In this document: piece after piece, positions 1 to 7,154 of the stretch | Position numbering within the stretch: the first letter of the stretch is position 1 | How the letters are laid out: every line of letters starts with the position of its first letter | From: Candidatus Rokuibacteriota bacterium | GTDB lineage: Bacteria; Methylomirabilota; Methylomirabilia; Rokubacteriales; JACPHL01 | Direction: 5' to 3' | NCBI GenBank assembly: GCA_016188625.1 | Contig: JACPHL010000032.1 | Span: 1 to 9,759 of the forward strand | DNA: 9,759 bases | Program-made: the position numbers and the translations under genes | Notes under the pieces: generated by a model | The model's input: only the letters and a program-made list of their open reading frames with translations | Database searches by the model: none | Told to the model about the DNA's origin: nothing

Positions 1-226
1 CGGGGATGCGGCAGCCCCTCGCTCCACACGCTCCGCGGCGCACCCGTCTCGGGCTCGCCGGGCGGGGCCCCTCCTCTTTGTCCCCCGCGCGCCTGTCGGC
101 TTCCCCACCCGGCTCGCTCACGACGGGGACCCGCGCCGCTCCGCTTAACGTTCCGCTCGGGGCCGCCGCCTCCCCACGGGGCCTGCAGAAAGGCAGAACC
201 CCCAAAGGCCTGACTCAGACACATGG
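1..226. other. Non-coding gap with repeat copy, no gene seen
   Basis: No convincing coding region is visible. The frames open here give arginine/proline/glycine-rich low-complexity peptides typical of chance reading frames in very GC-rich DNA. The left part holds the first copy of the terminal repeat (14-67). The right part is the 3' flank of the minus-strand NYN gene. A weak GGCCT/AGGCC pairing (180-184 with 206-210) could form a loose stem, but it has no T-tract and is not called a terminator. Confidence 0.6.
14..67. repeat. Terminal repeat, copy A
   Basis: This 54-bp stretch matches 9706-9759 at 50 of 54 positions in the same orientation. The first 35 bp (14-48) are identical. The mismatches are at 49-51 and 61. 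It is not an obvious palindrome and encodes nothing recognisable. Its position beside gene ends suggests a dispersed extragenic repeat. The function is unknown. Confidence 0.8.
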
Positions 227-691
227 CTAGAGGCCCCGGAGCCAGGCCCGGCGGCCCCCCCCGTGCGGGCGGGCTGGCAGGGAGGGCTCGTCGCCCTCGT
301 CCCCCTCCTCAGCCGGCGCCAGGGCCGCGGCCAGCCGCTCGGCGAACGCCCCCGCGGACAGCGTGGCCGCCCCGAGCCGCTCGACGCCCCGCACCACCGC
401 CCGATCCGACGTCACCACGACCGCCTCGCGCCGGGCCGCCACCCAGCGGCGGATCCGCTCGTCGGCCCGCTCGCCCCGCCGCGTGTAGAGCACGAGCACC
501 GGGCCGCGGGCGACCTCCTGCTCGCCCTGGCCACCCTGGGCCCAGGCGTCGAAGACGAGGACGACCGGCCGGCCGCGCTGGCGGGCGTAGCGGATGAGGT
601 CGCGGGTGAGCCGCTCCCGGGCCTCGCGATCCGGCCCCTCCCCCAGGGCGTAGAGGAGGTTGTAGCCGTCGATGACCAGGGGGACCGCCAC
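227..691 (-). CDS. YacP-like NYN-domain protein (PIN-like RNase fold)
   Basis: The 154-residue product has the layout of the YacP/Rae1 NYN family, PIN-like metal-dependent ribonucleases. Bacillus subtilis Rae1 cleaves mRNA on the ribosome. Visible motifs are the N-terminal strand VIDGYN (D8, N11), VLVFDA with D48, a GERADERI segment with D77 and E78, and VVVTSD with S95 and D96; together these supply the usual acidic cluster. Residues from about 127 on form an acidic then Arg/Gly-rich tail unlike the core. The start is GTG at 689-691, one base after the stop codon of the lytic transglycosylase gene, with a purine-rich GGAGGGGAG (696-704) as ribosome binding site inside the upstream gene, so translation is probably coupled. 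It is the last gene of the block. Family assignment is secure; the RNA target is unknown. Confidence 0.88.
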   Translation of the reverse strand: MAVPLVIDGYNLLYALGEGPDREARERLTRDLIRYARQRGRPVVLVFDAWAQGGQGEQEVARGPVLVLYTRRGERADERIRRWVAARREAVVVTSDRAVVRGVERLGAATLSAGAFAERLAAALAPAEEGDEGDEPSLPARPHGGGRRAWLRGL

Positions 692-692
692 C

Positions 693-2720
693 TCACTCCC
701 CTCCGGCGGGCCGCGCCATCCCGCCGCGGGGAGCCGTGCCGTCCCCGTAGAGTTGGTGGTAGTGCCACCAGCTCGTGAGCACGCGCTTGACGAAGCGCCG
801 CGTCTCGTCGAAGGGGATCGCCTCGACGAACTCCTCGAGGTCGTCCGTCCGGCGGCCCGCCCACCAGCGCTCGACCGGGTGGGGGCCGGCGTTGTAGCCG
901 GCGACGGCGAGCAGCGGCTCGCCGAACCGCCCCCGGAGCCCGGCGAGGTAGTGGACGCCCAGCGGGATGTTCACCTCCGGCTCCGAGAGCCCGCCGGCCG
1001 GCAGGGGGAGGCCCGACTCCCGGGCCACCCGGCTCGCGGTCGCGGGCATGAGCTGCATCAGGCCGATCGCCCCCACCCAGGAGCGGGCCCGGGGGTCGTA
1101 GCTCGACTCCTCCCGGATCACCGCCGCGACGAAGAGCGGGTCGAGCCCGTGCTTGGCCGCGACGGCCTCGACGGTGTCGGCGTAGCCGCGGGGGTAGAGG
1201 AGCCGCCAGAAGGGGTCGGGGAGCCCCGGGGCCGAGGCCTCGGCCCTCGCCCCGAAGTGCGGGCGGAGGAGCCGGAGGCCCCGGCCGACCTCCCGCTCCG
1301 CCACCGCGTCCAGCTCGGCCAGGGCGTGGGCCTCGAAGCCCATCGTCCAGAGGGCCCGCCCCTTCTCGAAGTTGACGTCCCCCTCGAGGAGCCGGAGCGG
1401 CTCGGCGGAGACCTGGACGGGGCCGGCGGCCGGAGCGGGGTGGTCCTCGATCCGGCGGGCGGCCAGGAGCCCGTAGTAGGAGCGCGGCGCCAGCCGGAGC
1501 AGCTCGCGATAGGCGGCGCGTGCCTCGGCCGACTCCTGGCGGGCCCCGAGGGCCCGCCCGGTCCAGTAGAGGGCGGCCGGCCGGTAGCCCGGGGAGGCGC
1601 TGGCGAGCTGCCGGAAGGCGCGCGCCGCCTCCTGGAACCGCCCGGCCCGGTAGTGGAGCCAGCCGATCTGCCAGCGGGCCTGGGCCGCCTGGGGGGTATC
1701 AGGAAAGCCGGTCGTCAGGCGGGCGAGCGTCGCGAGGGCCGCCTGCGGCTGGCGGGGCCCCTTCAGCCTGGCGAGCAGGAGCAGGGCGTCCGGGGCCTTG
1801 GCGCTGTCGGGGTCGGTGGTGAGGAGACGCTCCAGCGCGGCGGCGGCCTCGGCGTCCTGATCGGTCCGGACGAGGTAGCGGGCCAGCTCGTAGCGGAGCT
1901 GGGGGGCCCAGGCGGTCCGGGGCTCCCTGAGCGCGCTCCGCAGCCGCGCCACCACCTCCTGGGCCCGCCCCAGGCGCCAGAGGGCCGGGGCGAAGCGGAG
2001 CAGGAGCCGGTGGCGGAGCGCGGGGTCGCGGAGCTCGGGACGCGCCTCCTCCCAGAGCCTCACCGCCCCCGCCGCGTCCCCCCCCTCGGCCAGGCGCTGG
2101 GCGAGCAGCAGTCGCTCCTCGAGCGTGAGGGGGCGCAGGGTGAGGCCATGCTCGCCCGCGAGGACCTCCATCCACTCGCGCGCCACCTGGCCCCACTCGG
2201 TCGTGGGGGTCTCGATCCAGCGGCGGCGCAGGTCGGCGATCGCCTCGCCGACGGACCCCTGCCGCGCCAGGGCGACGGCGAGCCGGACCAGGGCGCGGCC
2301 GGCCCCCGGGAGGTGAGGGGCGCGTTCAAGGAAGCGGCGGTAGGCCTCGGCCGCCTCGGCGAACCGCTCGAGGCGGAATGCCAGGTCCCCCGCGGCCAGG
2401 AGCGCCTGGGGGACCAGGGTGCTCGAGGGATGGCGGCGGGGGAACTCGAGGAACCCTTCCAGGGCGGCGGCCTCGTCGCCCGCGCGGAGCCGGGTCTCGG
2501 TGGCGAGGGAGCTGGCGTAGGCCTCGAGGGGCGGGTCCCGAGCGGGCGCGGCGAAGCCGGCCGCCGCCGCCTCGAGCTCCCCGCGGGTCAGCGTCTCATG
2601 GGCGGCCCGGTAGCCGGCGAGGGCGTCCGGGTCGGCGCGCAACGGACTGGCCTCGCCCCCCGGGCCGGAGAGCGAGCCGAGGCCGAGGAGGAGCCCGACG
2701 AGGACGCCACGGCGAGGCAT
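693..2720 (-). CDS. slt: Slt70-type soluble lytic murein transglycosylase with TPR repeats
   Basis: The 675-residue periplasmic enzyme should cleave the MurNAc-GlcNAc bond of peptidoglycan to give 1,6-anhydro ends. Residues 1-23 look like a signal peptide (MPRRG then a Leu/Gly-rich core). About 35-425 is an Ala/Leu-rich helical region with TPR-like units, for example near 105-131, 345-371 and 383-410. The catalytic SLT domain covers about 510-650. It has REESSYDP with probable catalytic E538, GLMQLMPATA (553-562), a VNIPLGVHYL segment (583-592) and AGYNAG (607-612). Length is close to E. coli Slt70. The start is ATG at 2718-2720, because upstream in-frame sequence lies inside the phosphatidyltransferase gene and offers no better start. 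No clear Shine-Dalgarno precedes it. A TAGACT box (2729-2734) sits 8 nt upstream, so an internal promoter with leaderless translation is possible. It follows the phosphatidyltransferase gene by 47 nt and the NYN gene follows by 1 nt. Confidence 0.93.
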   Translation of the reverse strand: MPRRGVLVGLLLGLGSLSGPGGEASPLRADPDALAGYRAAHETLTRGELEAAAAGFAAPARDPPLEAYASSLATETRLRAGDEAAALEGFLEFPRRHPSSTLVPQALLAAGDLAFRLERFAEAAEAYRRFLERAPHLPGAGRALVRLAVALARQGSVGEAIADLRRRWIETPTTEWGQVAREWMEVLAGEHGLTLRPLTLEERLLLAQRLAEGGDAAGAVRLWEEARPELRDPALRHRLLLRFAPALWRLGRAQEVVARLRSALREPRTAWAPQLRYELARYLVRTDQDAEAAAALERLLTTDPDSAKAPDALLLLARLKGPRQPQAALATLARLTTGFPDTPQAAQARWQIGWLHYRAGRFQEAARAFRQLASASPGYRPAALYWTGRALGARQESAEARAAYRELLRLAPRSYYGLLAARRIEDHPAPAAGPVQVSAEPLRLLEGDVNFEKGRALWTMGFEAHALAELDAVAEREVGRGLRLLRPHFGARAEASAPGLPDPFWRLLYPRGYADTVEAVAAKHGLDPLFVAAVIREESSYDPRARSWVGAIGLMQLMPATASRVARESGLPLPAGGLSEPEVNIPLGVHYLAGLRGRFGEPLLAVAGYNAGPHPVERWWAGRRTDDLEEFVEAIPFDETRRFVKRVLTSWWHYHQLYGDGTAPRGGMARPAGGE

Positions 2721-2767
2721 ACGGTCTAAGTCTACCCGATGGAGGTTCGGGAACGGAAGCTCGCCGC

Positions 2768-3349
2768 TCAGGCCTTGGCGCGGGTCGCGCGCCAGGTGTG
2801 GTGGATCCGCTGGATGGCCGTGAGGTTCGAGCCGATGGCGAGGAGCCAGAGGATGGGGGTCATGAGATCGGCGAGGGCGCCGACGATCAGGCAGATCATC
2901 CGCTCCCCGCGCTCCATGAGCCCGACCCCGCAGTCGGCCCCGATCGACTCGGCCCTGGCCCGGGTATAGCTCACCATGATGGAGCCGACCAGGGAGGCCA
3001 GGGTCAGGAGGAGGTCGGGGAGGCGGCCGAGCCGGACGAAGAGGAGGGCGAGACCGGCCAGGATGATCAGGTCCGAGTAGCGGTCCAGGACCGAGTCCAG
3101 GAACGCCCCGAACGGGGTGGCCTGGCCGGAGACCCGCGCCACGGCCCCGTCGAGGAGGTCTGCCGCGCCTGCGGCCATGAGCAGGAGCCCGCCGGTCCGG
3201 ACCCGGTTGGCGGCGAAGGCGAGAGCGGCGAGCGCCGAGAGGGCCAGACCGAGAACGGTGAGGTAGTTGGGGCGGATGCGGACCCGGACGAGGAGCCGGG
3301 CGACCGGCTCGCTCCACCGGTCGACCCGATCCCTATACCGACCCAGCAT
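2768..3349 (-). CDS. CDP-alcohol phosphatidyltransferase family membrane protein
   Basis: This 193-residue integral membrane enzyme should transfer a phosphatidyl group from a CDP-lipid to an alcohol acceptor. The complete family signature DxxDGxxARx8Gx3Dx3D is present at 64-89, with D64, D67, D85 and D89 as the metal ligands. Hydrophobic segments lie at about 31-47, 53-62, 94-106, 113-127 and 151-174. The motif YTRARAESIGADCG (128-141) followed by ERGER (146-150) resembles the acceptor side of phosphatidylinositol-phosphate and archaetidylinositol-phosphate synthases, so an inositol-phosphate or similar acceptor is a guess. PgsA-type glycerol-phosphate transfer is the main alternative. The ATG start lies 17 nt inside the 3' end of glnD in another frame, with only a weak ribosome binding site, so translational coupling to glnD is likely. 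The family is certain; the acceptor is not. Confidence 0.93.
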   Translation of the reverse strand: MLGRYRDRVDRWSEPVARLLVRVRIRPNYLTVLGLALSALAALAFAANRVRTGGLLLMAAGAADLLDGAVARVSGQATPFGAFLDSVLDRYSDLIILAGLALLFVRLGRLPDLLLTLASLVGSIMVSYTRARAESIGADCGVGLMERGERMICLIVGALADLMTPILWLLAIGSNLTAIQRIHHTWRATRAKA

Positions 3350-6044
3350 GGAGGGGCTCGGCGGTCAGGAGCGCCGCCTCCAGGGCCTCCCGGAGGCGGG
3401 CGAGCCCCTCAGGATCCTCCACCTTGCGCCCCCGCCGATCGGTGACGTAGAAGGCGTCGAAGGCCTGATCGATATCGGTGGCGATCTTGGCGGTCGCGAT
3501 ATCCAGCCCCTCCCGGGCCAGGGTCTTGGTGATGAGGTAGAGCAGCCCCAGGCGGTCGGGTGCCTTGATCTCGACCACGGTGTGGGTGTCGGAGAGCTGG
3601 TTGTCCACGTTGACCTTGACCGGGCCCGCGGCTGCCGCGGGCTCGAGGCGGGGCCGGCGGCGGGCGAGGAGCACCTCGACCGACTGCTCGCCGGTCAGGA
3701 GCGCCCGGAGGTCGGCGGCGACCTGCTCCCAGCGCTCGGGCTCGAGGATCGCCTCCCCGCCGGGTTCGTTGACCTGGAAGGTGTCCAGGGCGATCCCGTC
3801 CCCCCGGGTCTCGATCTGGGCCGAGAGGACGTTGACCCCGTTGGCCGCGAGGGTGCCGGCGATGAGCGAGAAGAGTCCCCGCTGATCCGGGGTCACGACC
3901 ACGAAGTCCGAGTAGCCGAGGTCCGGGTGGTGGAAGAGCTCCGTGGCCACCGGCTCCTCCCGGAGGCGCTCGACCAGGGCGAGGTGGGCAGCGATCCGCT
4001 GGGCCGAGGTGGTGGCCAGGTAGCGCTCGGACAACCCCGCCAGGTGGGCCTCCACCACATCGTGGGCGGCGATGTCCCCGACCTCCTTGAGGAGCTGCGC
4101 CGCCAGCACCTCCCGCCGCGGCCGCTCCGGGCGGCCGCCGGTGAGCCGGGCCCGGGCGCGGACGTAGAGCTCCTCGATGAGCGCCCCCCGCCAGGCGGTC
4201 CAGAGCCCCGGGGCCACCGCCTTGCTGTCGGCGACGGTGAGGAGGTAGAGCATGGTGAGGCGCTGGACGTCGCCGGCCAGCTCGGCGACCCGCTCCACCG
4301 TCTTGGGGTCGTGGAGGTCGCGGCGCTCGGCGGTATGGGAGAGGAGGAGGTGGTGCTCGACCAGGAACCGGAGGCTCCCGGCGTCCGCGGGTGGAAGCTC
4401 GAGGCGCCTGTTCACCGCCTGGATCATGGGGACGCCCTTGGCGACGTGGCCGTGCCCCCGGGCCTTGCCGATGTCGTGGAGCAGCGCCCCGAGGACCAGC
4501 AGATCCGGCCGTTCGACCTCCGCCAGGAGCGTCGCCAGCTCTTCGCTCCCGGCCGGCCCGGCCAGCGTCTCCAGGTACTCGACGGCCAGGAGCGAGTGCT
4601 GGTCGGCGGTGTAGCGGTGGTAGAGGTCGTACTGGACCAGGCAGGTCAGGGCCCCGAACTCGGGGAGGTAGGCGCCCAGGAGACCGAGGTCGTGCATGGT
4701 CCGGAGGGTCGCGGCCACCCGCCCCCAGCTCCGGATGATGGCGAAGAAGAGATCCCGGCCCTCGGGCGAGGCCCGGAGGCGTTCCACGAGGGGGACGGCC
4801 TCCTCCACGGCCCGCTCGAGGCCCACGTCGAGCTCCGAGCCGAGGCGATGGGCATGCCAGAAGACCTTCATCAGGCGCGCCGGGTCCCGCCGCAGGGCGT
4901 CGGGCTCGGTGAGGTGGAGGCGGCCGTCGTAGAAGATGAGCCCGTCGGCCAGGGCCTCCCGGCGGAGGCGGGGCCCGACCGTGCCCCGGCGCGACAGGGC
5001 CTCCTGGGCGCGGGCGATGAGGCGGGCCGAGATCCGGTGGATGGCGCGGGCGTGGAGGTAGTAGTCGCGCATGAACTTCTCCACGCCAAGGGCGGTCTCG
5101 TCGTCGGCGTAGCCGAAGCTCGCCGCGATCTGGACCTGGAGCGGCCGGGTGAGGACGTCCTGCCGGTGGCCGGCGAGGAAGTGGAGCTCGTTGCGGACGC
5201 GCCAGAGGAAGGCCAGGGCCTGGTCGGTGGCCTCGCGCTCCCGCGGGGTGAGCAGCCCCCGCTCCTCCAGCTCCTTGAGGGTGCGCGCCCCGAACTTCGT
5301 GAAGGCGAGCCAGAGGGCGGTGTGGACGTCGCGGAGCCCGCCGGCCGACTCCTTGACGTTGGGCTCCTGGAGGTAGACCGAGGCGCCGTGCTTGCGGTAG
5401 CGCTGGTCGCGCTCGGTCAGGGTCGCGGCCAGGAAGGCCGGGTAGTCCTTGCGGTAGACGTTCTCCCGGAGGGTCCGCTGGAAGCGCCGGTAGAGGGCGC
5501 GGTCCCCGGCGATGAAGCGCGCCGCCTGCATGGAGGTCCGGCTCGGGAGGTCGGTGCGGGCCAGGGCCTGGCAGTCCTCCAGGGAGCGGCAGGAGTGGCC
5601 GACGTGGAGGCCGAGGTCCCAGAGGGTGTAGAGGACCTCCTGGGCGACCCGCTGGAGGTAGGGGTGGAGATCGCCCCCGTGGATGAGCATGACGTCCAGG
5701 TCCGAGGAGGGGTGGAGCTCGCCCCGCCCGTAGCCGCCCAGCGCCACGAGGACGCAGGAGGTGGGCTCGAGGCCGGCCTCGCGCGCCTCTCCGTCCGCCA
5801 GGGCGAAGAGGGCGCGGAGGAAGCGATCCATGAAGTCGGTGTGCGTCTCCAGGCTCTCCCGCCCGGAGGCCCCGCCCCGGTGCCGGGCCCGGAGGCCCTC
5901 GTAGGCCGACGCGAGGTGTTGGCGGAGGAGGTCGAGACGCAGCCGGCGACGCCGCGCGGCCAGCTCCGCGCCGGATCCCCGAAACCCTCGCGCCAGCTCG
6001 CCCTCGGCGCGCCTGAGCGCCCCGTAGAGGTCGTCGGCGGCCAT
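3333..6044 (-). CDS. glnD: GlnD, bifunctional PII uridylyltransferase/uridylyl-removing enzyme
   Basis: The 903-residue cytosolic nitrogen sensor should uridylylate PII proteins (GlnB/GlnK) under nitrogen limitation and deuridylylate them when glutamine is high. Domains are in the standard order. The nucleotidyltransferase core has GGYGRGELHPSSDLD (103-117) with catalytic D115 and D117, followed by the conserved QEPNVKESAGGLRD (226-239). A helical linker leads to HRYTADQHSL (477-486) and an HD hydrolase domain with LLHDIGK (521-527; H523, D524) that removes UMP. Two C-terminal ACT domains, about 713-785 and 822-893, bind glutamine. Length matches the family (E. coli about 890) and no key residue is missing. 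The start is ATG at 6042-6044, preceded by GAGGGG; the frame stays open far upstream only because it is antisense to the next genes. It is the first gene of the minus-strand block and has no PII or glutamine synthetase gene beside it. Confidence 0.97.
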   Translation of the reverse strand: MAADDLYGALRRAEGELARGFRGSGAELAARRRRLRLDLLRQHLASAYEGLRARHRGGASGRESLETHTDFMDRFLRALFALADGEAREAGLEPTSCVLVALGGYGRGELHPSSDLDVMLIHGGDLHPYLQRVAQEVLYTLWDLGLHVGHSCRSLEDCQALARTDLPSRTSMQAARFIAGDRALYRRFQRTLRENVYRKDYPAFLAATLTERDQRYRKHGASVYLQEPNVKESAGGLRDVHTALWLAFTKFGARTLKELEERGLLTPREREATDQALAFLWRVRNELHFLAGHRQDVLTRPLQVQIAASFGYADDETALGVEKFMRDYYLHARAIHRISARLIARAQEALSRRGTVGPRLRREALADGLIFYDGRLHLTEPDALRRDPARLMKVFWHAHRLGSELDVGLERAVEEAVPLVERLRASPEGRDLFFAIIRSWGRVAATLRTMHDLGLLGAYLPEFGALTCLVQYDLYHRYTADQHSLLAVEYLETLAGPAGSEELATLLAEVERPDLLVLGALLHDIGKARGHGHVAKGVPMIQAVNRRLELPPADAGSLRFLVEHHLLLSHTAERRDLHDPKTVERVAELAGDVQRLTMLYLLTVADSKAVAPGLWTAWRGALIEELYVRARARLTGGRPERPRREVLAAQLLKEVGDIAAHDVVEAHLAGLSERYLATTSAQRIAAHLALVERLREEPVATELFHHPDLGYSDFVVVTPDQRGLFSLIAGTLAANGVNVLSAQIETRGDGIALDTFQVNEPGGEAILEPERWEQVAADLRALLTGEQSVEVLLARRRPRLEPAAAAGPVKVNVDNQLSDTHTVVEIKAPDRLGLLYLITKTLAREGLDIATAKIATDIDQAFDAFYVTDRRGRKVEDPEGLARLREALEAALLTAEPLHAGSV

Positions 6045-6054
6045 GGCGCCCCTC

Positions 6055-6083
6055 AAGGTAGCACCGGGGCCCGGAGGTGTCAA
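6055..6083 (-). promoter_or_regulatory. Sigma70-like promoter for the glnD block
   Basis: Read on the minus strand, an exact TTGACA (6078-6083) is followed after 17 bp by TACCTT (6055-6060), which keeps the first two bases and the last T of the -10 consensus. In a region this GC-rich such a match is unlikely by chance. The -10 box ends only 10 bp before the glnD ATG, so the mRNA would have a leader of a few bases. Either glnD is nearly leaderless from this promoter or another promoter supplies the SD-containing transcript. Confidence 0.6.
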
Positions 6084-6095
6084 ACTCCGGCGCGG

Positions 6096-6124
6096 TTGAC
6101 ACGGCCCTCGGGAAATCCTATCAT
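6096..6124 (+). promoter_or_regulatory. Sigma70-like promoter for the substrate-binding protein gene
   Basis: An exact TTGACA (6096-6101), a 17-bp spacer and TATCAT (6119-6124, one change from TATAAT) form a near-consensus housekeeping promoter. Transcription should start near 6131, leaving a leader of about 30 nt with a good ribosome binding site before the ATG at 6162. It is back-to-back with the glnD promoter; the two -35 boxes are 12 bp apart and form an inverted repeat TGTCAA-N12-TTGACA. Confidence 0.78.
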
Positions 6125-6152
6125 CCCCTCCGACCGAACTGATCAGGAGGGG
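6125..6152 (+). promoter_or_regulatory. Inverted repeat spanning start site and Shine-Dalgarno
   Basis: CCCCTCC (6125-6131) is a perfect inverted partner of GGAGGGG (6146-6152), with 14 bases between. The right arm overlaps the AGGAGG ribosome binding site (6145-6150). If both arms were transcribed, the stem would hide that site. However, the predicted transcription start (near 6131) would leave out most of the left arm, so an operator at the DNA level or pairing only in a longer transcript are alternatives. The C/G-rich arms could also be chance. Confidence 0.35.
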
Positions 6153-6161
6153 GGACCGCCG

Positions 6162-7145
6162 ATGCGGACGAGCAGACGCGAGTTTCTGAAGGGGGCCGCC
6201 GCGGGACTGGCCGTCGCCGGGCTCGGAGGGATCCGGGCCGCGCCGGCGATCGCCCAGCCCGTCTCGGTCAAGATCGGCACCGCGGTCCTGGGGGACTACG
6301 CCCTGGCGGCGCCGGTCTTCATCGGGATCGAGAAGGGGTTCTTCAAGACCCACGGGCTCAACGCCGAGTTCATCCCGTTCCGCGGCGGCCCCGACCTGCT
6401 CAAGGCCGTCGTGGCCGGCGAGGTCCTGCTGGGAATCTCGGGGAGCACCGACGTCCTCGTCTTCCGGGAGGCCGGAACCCCCATCCGGGCGGTCGCCTCC
6501 ACCACCGACGGGAACCACTTCACCCTCAACGTGGCTCCGGAGATCACCAGGGTCGCCGACCTGAAGGGAAAGACCATCGGCGTCACCCGGGTCGGGGCCA
6601 CTACCTGGATCTTCGCCCGCATGCTGGCCAAGCGGGAGGGGTGGGACCCGGAGCGGGACGTGAAGATCGTGGCCCTCGGGGGGATGGACGCCCAGCTCGC
6701 GGCCATGGCCCGGGGCGAGGCCCAGGCCTTCGTGTGGGGGGACGGCGGGTCGGTGGTCGAGGTCCAGGGGAAGGGGAAGATCCTGCTCCGGCTCGACGAG
6801 GTCACTCCCAAGTGGATCAGCCAGCTCGCCTACGCCACCGAGGACGCCATCCGCGGCAAGGGCGACCTCATCCGGCGGGGCCTCCAGGGGATCTTCCAGG
6901 CGATCAGGTTCATGAAGGCGCACCCCGACGAGGCGGCCAAGCTCGGGGCCAAGCACCTCCGCTGGCCCGAGGAGGCGGTGCGGCTCGCCCACAAGCTCTC
7001 CGGCCCGCTCCTCCCCGCGGACGGCCGGATCGACCTGGAGGCGCTCCGGGTCATGCAGGACACCCTCCTCGAGCAAGGGGTCATCAAGAAGCGCCTCCCG
7101 CTCGAGGAGCACTACACGACCGAGTTCACCCCGGTCAGGGTGTGA
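6162..7145 (+). CDS. Tat-exported ABC transporter substrate-binding protein (NitT/TauT, NMT1/THI5-like)
   Basis: This 327-residue periplasmic solute-binding protein belongs to the SsuA/TauA/NMT1-like class. The N-terminus has a classical twin-arginine signal, SRREFLK (4-10), then an Ala/Gly-rich core and a likely cleavage site after AIA at residue 31, so it should be exported folded by the Tat route. The mature part starts with a strand (VSVKIGTAV), then IGIEKGFFKTHGLNAEF, the typical opening of the family in which a long-lived partner is described as entering a cleft, and later LKGKTIGV. The ATG at 6162 has an excellent AGGAGG site (6145-6150) 11 nt upstream and a strong promoter. Family members bind sulfonates, nitrate, bicarbonate, aromatic acids or pyrimidine precursors; the ligand cannot be read here. 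No permease or ATPase gene lies in the window, so it is an orphan or serves a transporter encoded elsewhere. The DGQHR gene follows after 9 nt. Confidence 0.93.
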   Translation: MRTSRREFLKGAAAGLAVAGLGGIRAAPAIAQPVSVKIGTAVLGDYALAAPVFIGIEKGFFKTHGLNAEFIPFRGGPDLLKAVVAGEVLLGISGSTDVLVFREAGTPIRAVASTTDGNHFTLNVAPEITRVADLKGKTIGVTRVGATTWIFARMLAKREGWDPERDVKIVALGGMDAQLAAMARGEAQAFVWGDGGSVVEVQGKGKILLRLDEVTPKWISQLAYATEDAIRGKGDLIRRGLQGIFQAIRFMKAHPDEAAKLGAKHLRWPEEAVRLAHKLSGPLLPADGRIDLEALRVMQDTLLEQGVIKKRLPLEEHYTTEFTPVRV

Positions 7146-7154
7146 GGCGCAACG

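Noticed and set aside
180-210. Terminator hairpin for the NYN gene
   Set aside because: Only a 5-bp GGCCT/AGGCC pairing with a long loop and no T-tract, so too weak to call.
672-2729. Long plus-strand frame antisense to slt
   Set aside because: Low-complexity shadow of a clear enzyme gene, with no motif of its own.
693-3317. Longer lytic transglycosylase starting near 3317
   Set aside because: The extra part overlaps the phosphatidyltransferase on the same strand in another frame and is Arg/Pro-rich. The signal peptide begins at 2720.
3267-7145. A plus-strand frame open for about 1290 codons, running antisense through glnD into the binding protein gene
   Set aside because: The part before 6162 is antisense to glnD, rich in Gly/Glu/Val/Leu/Pro without domain motifs, and open only because of high GC. 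The gene proper starts at 6162 with its own Tat signal, ribosome binding site and promoter.
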